From Candidatus Phosphoribacter baldrii (GTDB taxonomy: Bacteria; Actinomycetota; Actinomycetes; Actinomycetales; Dermatophilaceae), in the NCBI GenBank assembly GCA_016704565.1, contig JADIZV010000004.1, positions 310,001 to 374,000 on the forward strand: a stretch of 64,000 bases of DNA, read 5' to 3'. Under the pieces are notes generated by a model. That model made no database searches. It was given only the letters and a program-made list of their open reading frames with translations, and had not been told where the DNA came from. This document shows positions 43,040 to 52,157 of this stretch, in pieces; position 1 is the first letter of the stretch; every line of letters starts with the position of its first letter. Made by a program: the position numbers and the translations under genes.

Positions 43040-44412
43040 GCCGGCCGCTGTGGTGGGAGGACGGCGTACCGTCGCCTCCCGGGGCCGCGAGCACCGCGGT
43101 GAGGTATGCCGCGTCGCCGCCGTCCGAGGTTGACGTCGCCATCGTGGGCGGTGGCTACACGGGACTGTGGACGGCCTACTACCTGCTCGGGCTGGACCCG
43201 TCGCTGTCGGTGGTGGTCCTGGAGGCCGAGCACATCGGGTTCGGCGCCAGCGGGCGCAACGGTGGGTGGGTCTCGGCATTGTGGCCGGTGTCGGCGGCGA
43301 CCCTGGCCCGCGAATCCGGGGACGCTGCAGCGCGATCCATGGGCGCGGCGCTGCGCGAGACAGTGGCTGAGGTCGGCCGGGTCGCGGCGGCAGAGGGCAT
43401 CGACTGCGGGTTCCACCACGGGGGCGTCGTCCTCGGCGCGCGGACTCCTGCTCAGGTCGAGCGGGCGCGGGCGTATGCCGCCGCCGGCGCACAGTGGGGC
43501 GATGGCACCGTGTGGCTCGACCTGCCGGCGGCACGTGAACGGGTCCGGATGACCGGGTTGCTGGGGGCCACCTACAACCCGAACTGTGCGCGGGTCCACC
43601 CGAGGGCACTCGTGGATGGGCTTGCGGCTGTAGTGGATTCGCGCGGCGGGATCATTGTCGAGGGTGCCCGGGTGGCGTCTGCGTCGCCGGGACGAGTCGT
43701 GCTGGAGTCGGGCGCGGTGGTGCGGACCCGGCATACGATCCGGGCGACCGAGGCATGGACGGCACGGTTGGCCGGGCTGCGTCGCCGGGTGGCGCCGGTC
43801 TATTCGCTGATGATCGCGACCGAGCCGCTGTCTGCGCGGGTGTGGGACGAGATCGGGCTGGCCGGGCGCGAGACCTTCGCCGATCACCGGCACGTCATCG
43901 TCTATGGCCAGCGGACCGCAGACGACCGAATCGCCTTCGGGGGGCGCGGCGCGCCCTATCACTGGGGGTCGTCGATCCGGCCCGAGTTCGATTCCGAGCC
44001 AAGTGTTTTCGCGGAGCTGGAACGCACCTTGCACGAGTTGTTCCCCGTGCTCGAGGGGTATGCCGTCTCGCATCGTTGGGGCGGGCCACTCGGGATCGCG
44101 CGGGACTGGCATCCGGCCGTGGGCTATGACCCGGTGGCTCGGTTGGGGTGGGCCGGTGGCTATGTCGGGGACGGGGTGGCGGCGAGCAACCTCGCCGGTC
44201 GGACGCTGGCGGACCTGGTGCTGGGGCGGGCCTCTGCGCTGACCCGGTTGCCCTGGGTCGGGCACGTTTCGCCCGCCTGGGAGCCCGAACCGGTGCGCTG
44301 GCTGGGGGTCAACGCGGGCCTGCGGGTGGCCGGGTGGGCCGACGTCGAGGAGTCGCTGACCGGGCGCGAGGCGGTGCTCGGCCGGGCTTTGTCCGCCTTG
44401 ACCGGTCACTGA
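43036..44412 (+). CDS. FAD-dependent amine oxidoreductase (DAO family, PuuB-like)
   Basis: 458 residues from GTG 43036, overlapping the aminotransferase stop as GTGA. The FAD motif is VAIVGGGYTGLWTAYYL, followed by EAEHIGFGASGRNGGWVS. GFHHGGVVLGART and HRWGGPLGIARDWHPAVGYD are characteristic of glutamylputrescine-oxidase-like proteins. The last ~60 residues (from GHVSPAWEPEPV) close the fold. No gamma-glutamylputrescine ligase is present, so a free polyamine or another amine may be the substrate. Confidence 0.85.
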   Translation: MSRPLWWEDGVPSPPGAASTAVRYAASPPSEVDVAIVGGGYTGLWTAYYLLGLDPSLSVVVLEAEHIGFGASGRNGGWVSALWPVSAATLARESGDAAARSMGAALRETVAEVGRVAAAEGIDCGFHHGGVVLGARTPAQVERARAYAAAGAQWGDGTVWLDLPAARERVRMTGLLGATYNPNCARVHPRALVDGLAAVVDSRGGIIVEGARVASASPGRVVLESGAVVRTRHTIRATEAWTARLAGLRRRVAPVYSLMIATEPLSARVWDEIGLAGRETFADHRHVIVYGQRTADDRIAFGGRGAPYHWGSSIRPEFDSEPSVFAELERTLHELFPVLEGYAVSHRWGGPLGIARDWHPAVGYDPVARLGWAGGYVGDGVAASNLAGRTLADLVLGRASALTRLPWVGHVSPAWEPEPVRWLGVNAGLRVAGWADVEESLTGREAVLGRALSALTGH

Positions 44413-44481
44413 CGCTGGGCGGCGGTGGCGGTCCGGCACGTTCGGGCCGCGTCGGGTCCGTCCGTCGACCACGTCCGCTCG

Positions 44482-44521
44482 GGTGAGAGGAATAGACGCC
44501 AGAGCGTCGATTCCGCTCACC
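44482..44521 (+). terminator. imperfect hairpin after the polyamine oxidase gene
   Basis: GGTGAG-GGAAT-GACGC pairs with GCGTC-ATTCC-CTCACC, each block separated by one unpaired base. It is 70 bp after the stop, so it may be a terminator or part of the repeat region. Confidence 0.45.
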
Positions 44522-44556
44522 TCCCGTCAGGCGGATGGGCCAGGCACTGATGAGAT

Positions 44557-44684
44557 CGTCGGCGGGTGTGAGGAACTCGGGCAGTTCCGGGTCGTGATTG
44601 GCTGAAGTCATCGGCGAGTGTGACGAAATCGGAACAATCCCGCCCTCCAGACCCCGAAACCGTCGGCGGGTGTGACGAAATCGA
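44557..44684 (+). repeat. 52-bp-period repeat C, three units
   Basis: A 24-bp word with consensus CGTCGGCGGGTGTGACGAAA(TCGG) begins at 44557, 44609 and 44661: two intervals of exactly 52 bp. The 28 bp between copies differ. Period and layout match repeat B, although the word differs. Confidence 0.8.
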
Positions 44685-44728
44685 GTGACCCGGGTGGACG
44701 TCGAGCCCGCAACTGCTCGTCAGAGGCC

Positions 44729-45649
44729 TCAGGCGCCTCGGAAGATCAGGGCGGCGAGCAGGATCACGGGCGCCGACGCGAGAGTCGTGATGAAGATGGT
44801 GTCGCGGGTGAGATAGACGCCCCGGTCGTAGCGAAGCGAGTAGGTGAAGATGTTCTGGGCCGTCGGCAACGCCGCCATCACCACGACCACAAATAGCTCG
44901 TGGCCCCGCAGCCCGAGCGCAGCACCCAGGGCAGCAGCGACCACCGGCTGCCCGACCAGTTTGAGCCCGGTCAACGTCGCCACCCGCTCCACGTCTTCGC
45001 CCGGCCGTTGACCCAACCGCAACGCCACACCGAAAGCGATGAGCATGCACGGCACCGCGAGGTTGCCGATGAGGGTGATCGGGTCGAGCAGCACTGGGGG
45101 CAGGGTCACGTGCGTGACCGACAGGACCAGCCCGAGGAGCGCGCCGACCGTGATCGGATTGCGCAACAACCCAGCCAGTCGAGCCAGCAGCCCCGCCCTG
45201 GCCCCTGGCAGTTGCGAGTCCAGCACGGTCATGCTCACCGGCGTGAGGATAAGCAGCTGGTAGAGCAAGACGGGGGCGGCATACGTGATGTTGCCCAGGA
45301 CGTAGAGCGCGATGGGCAGGCCGAGGTTGCCGGAGTTGACGTAGCCCGCACACAAACCGGCCATGACCGTGTCGCCCAGCCCCATCCCCCATCGCCAACG
45401 GGCCACCCCAGCAGCAACCGCCAGCACCACCACCGACGACACAACGGCGACGACCAACCCGGACGACACCACCTCACCCACCGGCGCCCGCGACAGCACG
45501 ACGAGCAGCAGCGCGGGCGAGGCGACGAAGAACGCGACGTCGGCGAGGATCTTGCGGGCCTCCAGCCCGAGCACTCCGACATGGGCGAGCACGAACCCGA
45601 CGGCGACGACCGCCGAGATCGTCGAAAAGCCCTGCAGCGCACCGAGCAC
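44729..45649 (-). CDS. AEC family transporter (auxin efflux carrier-like)
   Basis: 306 residues from GTG 45649. Ten membrane segments. The family motifs GYVNSGNLGLPIALYVLG, AVPCMLIAFGVAL and ALPTAQNIFTYSLRYDR are clear. Members carry malate or other anions; the substrate here is unknown. Confidence 0.9.
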   Translation of the reverse strand: MLGALQGFSTISAVVAVGFVLAHVGVLGLEARKILADVAFFVASPALLLVVLSRAPVGEVVSSGLVVAVVSSVVVLAVAAGVARWRWGMGLGDTVMAGLCAGYVNSGNLGLPIALYVLGNITYAAPVLLYQLLILTPVSMTVLDSQLPGARAGLLARLAGLLRNPITVGALLGLVLSVTHVTLPPVLLDPITLIGNLAVPCMLIAFGVALRLGQRPGEDVERVATLTGLKLVGQPVVAAALGAALGLRGHELFVVVVMAALPTAQNIFTYSLRYDRGVYLTRDTIFITTLASAPVILLAALIFRGA

Positions 45650-45676
45650 CTAGGCATCGTGACATTGCGGGCGGGA

Positions 45677-45729
45677 GGGCGGCATACCCGTCCGTGGGGT
45701 GGTCCCACGTGCGGGCTGGTATGCCGCCC
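45677..45729 (-). terminator. hairpin terminator built from two motif copies
   Basis: GGGCGGCATACC (45677-45688) pairs perfectly with GGTATGCCGCCC (45718-45729). An inner stem CGTGGG/CCCACG lies between them. It starts 6 bp after the stop of the acyl-CoA synthetase gene, so it should end that transcript. Confidence 0.7.
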
Positions 45730-45735
45730 GCTCAC

Positions 45736-47637
45736 CTACCCTTGCGGGCGCAGCACCGGGGCGAGCCGGTCCAGCACTCCGGCATCCTCGATCGTCGCGG
45801 GCACGGCGGGCGTGTGGCCGTCGGCGATCTCGCGCATCGTCTTGCGCAGGATCTTGCCCGATCGGGTCTTGGGCAGAGCCGCGACGATGTCGACCTGACG
45901 CAGTGACGCGACGGCGCCGACCTCGCTGCGGACCCGCTCGACGAGCTCTTTGCGGATCCGCTCGCCATCGGCCTCGACATCGACGCCGGACTTGACGACG
46001 ACGAGAGCCCGGGGGATCTGGCCCTTGAAGTCGTCGTGCACGCCGATCACGGCACACTCGGCGACGGCCGGGTGGCCGGCCAGGGCCGCTTCGATCGAGC
46101 CGGTCGACAGGCGGTGGCCGGCGACGTTGAGGACGTCGTCGGTGCGGCCCATGACGTAGATGTAGCCGTCCTCGTCGATGAATCCACCGTCCCCGGTGAG
46201 GTAGTAGCCGGGGTAGGCCGACAGGTAGGACGAGACGTAGCGCTCGTCGTCCTGCCACAGCGTCGGGAACGTCCCCGGTGGCAAGGGGAGCTTGATCGCG
46301 ATGGCGCCCTCGGTGTTGGCCGGCAGTTGGTCGCCGATCGGGTCGAGGACCTGCACGTCATAGCCCGGCACGGCCACGGACGGTGAGCCCGCCTTGATCG
46401 GCAGCCGCTCCAGCCCGACGCAGTTGGCCGCGATGGGCCAGCCGGTCTCGGTCTGCCACCAGTTGTCGATGACCGGCTTGGCCAGTCGGTCGGTCGCCCA
46501 GTGATAGGTGTCCGGGTCGAGCCGCTCCCCCGCGAGGAACAGCTGGCGGAAGTGCGACAGGTCGTGGCCGGCCAGCTTGGTCGCCTCGGGGTCTTCCTTC
46601 TTGATGGCTCGGAAGGCCGTAGGGGCCGTGAACATCGTCACCGCACCATATTCGGCGATGATCCGCCAGAACGCGCCCGCGTCCGGGGTCCCGACCGGCT
46701 TGCCTTCGTAAAGGATCGTCGTCGCGCCAGTGAGCAGGGGGGCATAGACGATGTAGGAGTGCCCGACGACCCAGCCGACGTCGCTGGCCGTGAACATCGT
46801 CTCGCCCGGCTCGACGTTGTAGATGTTGCGCATCGACCAGCGCAACGCAACCGCGTGGCCACCGTTGTCGCGGTAGATGCCCTTGGGCTTCCCGGTCGTC
46901 CCGGAGGTGTAGAGGATGTAGAGCGGGTCGGTCGCGGCAACCTCGACACAGTCGGCACCGGCGTCACCGGCCGGCGAGCCGATGAACTCTTGCCAGTCCA
47001 CCCAGCCGTCGAGCACCTCGGCCGGCGCTTGCTCCCGTTGCAAGAGCACAACCTTGTCCGGCTTGTGCTCGGAGCGGGCGATGCCCTCGGCGAGGAACGG
47101 CTGATAGGGCACCACGCGGCTGGGCTCGATGCCGCAGGAGGCGGTGAGGATGAGCTTGGGCTTGGCATCGTCGATCCGGGCCGCGACCTCGGCCGGCGCG
47201 AACCCGCCGAACACCACCGAGTGGATCGCCCCGATCCGGGCGCAGGCCAGCATGGCGAACGCGGCCTCGGGCACCATCGGCATATAGACGAGCACCCGGT
47301 CGCCCTTGCCGACACCAGCCCCGGCCAGCGCCCCGGCGAGCCGGCGGACGTGACCCAGCAGGTCGGCATACGTGAAGGACTCCTTGCGGCCCGTCACCGG
47401 TGAGTCGTAATGCATGGCGACCTGGTCGGCGCGCCCGCCCGCGACGTGCCGGTCGACCGCGTTGTAGCAGGTGTTCAGCGTCCCGTCGGGGAACCACCGG
47501 TAGAACGGCGGGCGGCTGTCATCGAGAACGGTGGACGGCGGCGTGATCCAGTCGATGTCCTTGGCGGCCTCACCCCAGAAGGCGGTCGGGTCGGCCAGGC
47601 TCGCGGCATACGCGGAAGAGTAGGCGCCAGTGCTCAT
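45736..47637 (-). CDS. prpE: propionyl-CoA synthetase (PrpE-type acyl-CoA synthetase)
   Basis: 633 residues, the PrpE length. The N-terminus (VLDDSRPPFYRWFPDGTLNTCYNAVDRHV) is close to PrpE rather than acetyl-CoA synthetase. AMP-binding motifs YILYTSGTTGKPKG, NWWQTETGWPI, YYLTGDGGFIDEDGYIYVMGRTDD, and the C-terminal acetylatable lysine in PKTRSGKILRKTM are intact. It activates propionate, or acetate less well. Confidence 0.88.
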   Translation of the reverse strand: MSTGAYSSAYAASLADPTAFWGEAAKDIDWITPPSTVLDDSRPPFYRWFPDGTLNTCYNAVDRHVAGGRADQVAMHYDSPVTGRKESFTYADLLGHVRRLAGALAGAGVGKGDRVLVYMPMVPEAAFAMLACARIGAIHSVVFGGFAPAEVAARIDDAKPKLILTASCGIEPSRVVPYQPFLAEGIARSEHKPDKVVLLQREQAPAEVLDGWVDWQEFIGSPAGDAGADCVEVAATDPLYILYTSGTTGKPKGIYRDNGGHAVALRWSMRNIYNVEPGETMFTASDVGWVVGHSYIVYAPLLTGATTILYEGKPVGTPDAGAFWRIIAEYGAVTMFTAPTAFRAIKKEDPEATKLAGHDLSHFRQLFLAGERLDPDTYHWATDRLAKPVIDNWWQTETGWPIAANCVGLERLPIKAGSPSVAVPGYDVQVLDPIGDQLPANTEGAIAIKLPLPPGTFPTLWQDDERYVSSYLSAYPGYYLTGDGGFIDEDGYIYVMGRTDDVLNVAGHRLSTGSIEAALAGHPAVAECAVIGVHDDFKGQIPRALVVVKSGVDVEADGERIRKELVERVRSEVGAVASLRQVDIVAALPKTRSGKILRKTMREIADGHTPAVPATIEDAGVLDRLAPVLRPQG

Positions 47638-47770
47638 GGGTCAAGAGGGTGCCCCGTATGCCGTCCGCGCGCCACCGCGAGCCGGACCGGGCCACAGTCC
47701 TTTGCGCCCGGGACGCGCCCACCTGCGCCGAACGGTCGTGTCCGCGCGGCCCCTCTGGCAGAGTGCCCCC

Positions 47771-48889
47771 GTGGAGATCGACCGCCTGGAGACGCTGCGG
47801 GCCTTGTTGGCGCGCGGCGATGCCCTGGGCGGTGTCCGGCTGCAGGATCTGGATCTGCACGCGGTTCAGGAGCAGTTGCTGAGCCGGACCGACGTCACAG
47901 ATCTGGTCGTGCTGGGTGGTCGGCTCACGCCGGCGTTGACCCTGCACCTGATCCAGCACGGTGCGATCGTGTTCCCGACCGACCCGAAGGCTCCGGTGGA
48001 GGTCTACCGGGCTCGGCTCTACACGCCGGACGAGTTGTATGCCGGCCTGTCCGGCCCGCTCGGCTATGCGGGCACCCCCGATGCCTTGGCGTACGCATGG
48101 ACCTTGGACCGACGCTCAGGACGCGACGCCTACGTGACGATGCTGCGGGCCATCCACGACGAGTCGATGTCGGACACCCTCGACGACGTGCTCGAGGGGC
48201 TTCCGGTCGTCGGAGTCATGGGCGGCCACGAGGCGCAACGCGGCAGCCGGGTCTATGTCGCCGCCGCCCGGCTCGGTCACGCCCTCGCCGAGGGCGGGTG
48301 TGTGGTTGCAACCGGTGGCGGTCCCGGCGCGATGGAGGCCGCCAACCTGGGGGCGTATGCCGCGACCCGCACCGACCTGGTGGCTGCCGTCGGCGCGCTC
48401 GCTCAGATGCCGTCCTATCGGTCGGACATCGGTGCGTGGGCGACGGCGGGGCTGAATGTGCGTGACCAACTCGGCCGGCGACCGGACAGCGATGCGCTGG
48501 GTGGGGCCGCGCTGCGGACGGTCGGGATCCCGACCTGGTTCTACGGGCACGAGCCACCCAACGTGTTCGGTCAGGGGATCGCGAAATACTTCTCCAACGC
48601 GTTGCGCGAGGACGGGCTGCTGGCGCGATGCACGGCGGGGACGGTCGTGCTCCCGGGGGCTGCGGGGACGGTACAAGAGATCTTCCAGGGGGCGACGCGG
48701 CTCTACTACGAGCGAATGGCCGGTGCTGGGGGTCGGTTGCCGCCGCTGGTGCTCGTTGGGCGACGGCACTGGGAGGACGTGCTGCCCGCGTGGCCCCTCG
48801 TGACGACCTTGGCTGGTGGGCGTGCCATGGCCGATGTGGTGCACCTGGTGGATTCCGTCGACGAGGCCGTGGCAATCCTGCTCCCCTGA
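47771..48889 (+). CDS. LOG-family Rossmann protein
   Basis: 372 residues from GTG 47771. Contains GGHEAQRG, CVVATGGGPGAMEAANLGAY and VLPGAAGTVQEIFQGATR. In cytokinin-activating LOG enzymes the last motif reads PGGxGTxxE; here the second Gly is Ala, while Thr and Glu are kept. The N-terminal ~150 residues lie outside the LOG fold. Longer members act as nucleotide 5-monophosphate nucleosidases; the reaction here is unknown. Confidence 0.82.
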   Translation: MEIDRLETLRALLARGDALGGVRLQDLDLHAVQEQLLSRTDVTDLVVLGGRLTPALTLHLIQHGAIVFPTDPKAPVEVYRARLYTPDELYAGLSGPLGYAGTPDALAYAWTLDRRSGRDAYVTMLRAIHDESMSDTLDDVLEGLPVVGVMGGHEAQRGSRVYVAAARLGHALAEGGCVVATGGGPGAMEAANLGAYAATRTDLVAAVGALAQMPSYRSDIGAWATAGLNVRDQLGRRPDSDALGGAALRTVGIPTWFYGHEPPNVFGQGIAKYFSNALREDGLLARCTAGTVVLPGAAGTVQEIFQGATRLYYERMAGAGGRLPPLVLVGRRHWEDVLPAWPLVTTLAGGRAMADVVHLVDSVDEAVAILLP

Positions 48890-49060
48890 CCTCCCCTGAC
48901 CTCGCCTCACCTCCCCTGTGCGCCACCTCCCCTGTGCGCCACCTCCCCTGTGCGCCGAGATTGACGTTGCGACCGGAAAGCTCGGCGTGTCCTGCAGCCA
49001 AGGTCAATCTCGGCGGGAGGAATTGGGGGTCGGCGGGAGGAATTGGGGGTCGGCGGGAGG
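48890..49060 (+). repeat. tandem repeats around palindromic repeat A2
   Basis: Between convergent genes. ACCTCCCCTGTGCGCC is repeated exactly three times at 48909, 48925 and 48941. The palindromic element A2 (48955-49013) follows, with arms CCGAGATTGACGTTGC and AAGGTCAATCTCGG. Then a 20-bp unit starting CGGCGGGAGGAATTGGGGGT at 49011, 49031 and partly 49051. A2 matches A1 (13693-13753) in reverse orientation. Confidence 0.8.
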
Positions 49061-49075
49061 GCTGGCGGTGAGGGG

Positions 49076-50296
<1,221 letters not shown>

Positions 50297-50360
50297 GGGT
50301 TCACCTTCTCATGGCAGGGTCCGTGGCCGTGGCCGCGGACGGGTCGATCAGCGGGGACGA

Positions 50361-50894
50361 TCAGCGCAAGAGGCGTCGGAACGCTGCGGCAAGCTCGCTG
50401 TGGACGATCTGTTCGCCGCGCCGAACAGTGAGGTAGTGCAACGCGGTGCCGCCCACCAGATCGATGACATGGCGGGCCCGCACCTGGGGCTCCGGGACGC
50501 CGATCCTGTCGAGGATGACCGCGATGACGTCCAGCAAGGCCGCTTGACCCTGGGTCATGACCTGGGGGCTGCCGAAGAAGAGCGCGAACCGGGCCATCGT
50601 CGAGGCTGCCGAGACGTGCACCTGAGTGATCGTCAGGTTCGCCATCCGGTCAGCGAACTCGGCCACCGAGGTCGGAGTGAGCTCCCCGCCGCTGGACATC
50701 CAGGCCACGCCATCGAGAGTGATGATCCGGCCCAACATGGCGTCGATGAGGGCTTCCATGGTCGCAAACGTCTCGGCCGTCGTGCCTGGTTCGACGTTCG
50801 CCTGGTCATCCACCCCGTCGAACGTCAGCCCGGAGACCCCCGTCACACCGACGACCGCGAGGGCGGCGTCCAGGAGGTCGTCTGAGGTGGTCAC
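50361..50894 (-). CDS. TetR-type transcriptional regulator between tdh and kbl
   Basis: 177 residues from GTG 50894. The first ~50 residues have the TetR helix-turn-helix form (LLDAALAVVGVTGVSGLTFDGVDDQANVEPGTTAETFATMEALIDAML), and the rest is the ligand-binding helical domain. It is 67 bp after tdh and 64 bp before kbl on the same strand, so control of threonine breakdown is likely but unproven. Confidence 0.78.
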   Translation of the reverse strand: MTTSDDLLDAALAVVGVTGVSGLTFDGVDDQANVEPGTTAETFATMEALIDAMLGRIITLDGVAWMSSGGELTPTSVAEFADRMANLTITQVHVSAASTMARFALFFGSPQVMTQGQAALLDVIAVILDRIGVPEPQVRARHVIDLVGGTALHYLTVRRGEQIVHSELAAAFRRLLR

Positions 50895-50960
50895 GGCGCG
50901 AATCCTAGACGGCGCAGCAGCGGCTGGCCCGCCAAATGACGATAAGTCCACAGCCGCTGG

Positions 50961-52007
50961 TTAACTCCAGTCAAGGACGACCTTGCCGCAGTCGCCCGAA
51001 CGCGCTGCGGCGAATCCGTCCGCCCACTGATCTGCCGGGAAGCGGTGGGTAATGACCGACGACACCGCCGCTTTGAACACCTCGGAACTGGCCAGCATCG
51101 ACGACATGAGATACCACGTCTCGAACATCTCCCGGCCATAGATCCCCTTGAGGGTAATCATGTGGGTGATCACCCGACCCCAGTCGATCGGGTAAGGATC
51201 CTTGGGCAACCCGAGCATGGCGACCTTGCCGCCATGGTTGAGGTTCGCGAGCATCTCGGCCACCGCCGACGGCGCCCCCGACATCTCCAGGCCGACATCG
51301 AAGCCCTCGCGCATCCCCAGGGACCGCTGGGCGTCCTTGATCCGAGTGCTCGCAACATTGACGGTGAGGTCCGCGCCCGCACCTTTGGCCAGCGCCAGCC
51401 GATAGTCCGAGACGTCGGTGACGACGATGTTCTTGGCCCCGGCGTGCCGCGCGATGGCAGCCGCGATGACCCCGATCGGACCGGCTCCGGTGATGAGCAC
51501 GTCCTCGCCGACCAGCGGCCACTGCAGCGCGGTGTGGGTCGCGTTGCCCAAAGGGTCGAAGATCGCGCCAAGGTCGGGATCGATCGAGTCGGGCTGCACC
51601 CAGACGTTGGTCGCCGGCAGCACGATGTAGTCCGCGAACGCTCCGTCCCGGTTGACCCCGATCCCGATGGTGTTGATGCACACGTGGCGCCGACCGGCCC
51701 GGCAGTTGCGACAGTGTCCACAGACGATGTGTCCTTCACCGGACACCCGCGCGCCGACAGCCACCGCAGTGCCGACCGGCACGTCCTCCCCCACTTGCAC
51801 GATCTCGCCGTAGAACTCGTGCCCGATGACCATCGGCGCCGTGACCGTCGACGCAGCCCAGTCGTCCCACTGCTCCAGATGCAGATCGGTGCCGCACAAC
51901 CCGGCGCGCAAGACGCGCACCTTGACATCGAGGGGGCCGCAGGTGGGTTCCGGTCGGTCGACCAGCTCCAGGCCGGGTCCGGCCGTCACCTTGGTCAGGG
52001 CGCGCAT
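50961..52007 (-). CDS. tdh: L-threonine 3-dehydrogenase
   Basis: Oxidises threonine to 2-amino-3-ketobutyrate. 348 residues from ATG 52007. Zinc motifs AGLCGTDLH and GHEFYGEIVQVG, structural zinc CGHCRNCRAGRRHVC, and the NAD motif GAGPIGVIAAAIARHAGAKN are in place. FNATHT-type loop DPLGNATHTAL distinguishes Tdh from general alcohol dehydrogenases. Works with Kbl at 49076. Confidence 0.94.
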   Translation of the reverse strand: MRALTKVTAGPGLELVDRPEPTCGPLDVKVRVLRAGLCGTDLHLEQWDDWAASTVTAPMVIGHEFYGEIVQVGEDVPVGTAVAVGARVSGEGHIVCGHCRNCRAGRRHVCINTIGIGVNRDGAFADYIVLPATNVWVQPDSIDPDLGAIFDPLGNATHTALQWPLVGEDVLITGAGPIGVIAAAIARHAGAKNIVVTDVSDYRLALAKGAGADLTVNVASTRIKDAQRSLGMREGFDVGLEMSGAPSAVAEMLANLNHGGKVAMLGLPKDPYPIDWGRVITHMITLKGIYGREMFETWYLMSSMLASSEVFKAAVSSVITHRFPADQWADGFAAARSGDCGKVVLDWS

Positions 52008-52157
52008 GTGGGGGTCCTTCCCGTATGCCGTGGCGCCGGCCCGGGCTCGCCAGCGCCGGACCGGGGGCCGACCGCGGAGGTGAGCGGACGGCATACCGAA
52101 TCTAGCGGGGCGAGCCAACCGCCGGGGCGACCTTCGACCCGGTGGGTTGCTCGCAGC

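Larger units (their letters stand above)
44413..44728. other. gene-free interval between convergent genes
   Basis: 316 bp without a credible gene. It holds an imperfect hairpin at 44482-44521 and the three-unit repeat C at 44557-44684. Apart from these I see nothing. Confidence 0.7.

Noticed and set aside
44557..44684. CRISPR-like array (24-bp repeat, 28-bp spacers)
   Set aside because: Only three imperfect repeats, no leader and no cas gene in 64 kb; the same 52-bp period in repeat B with another word points to a different element.
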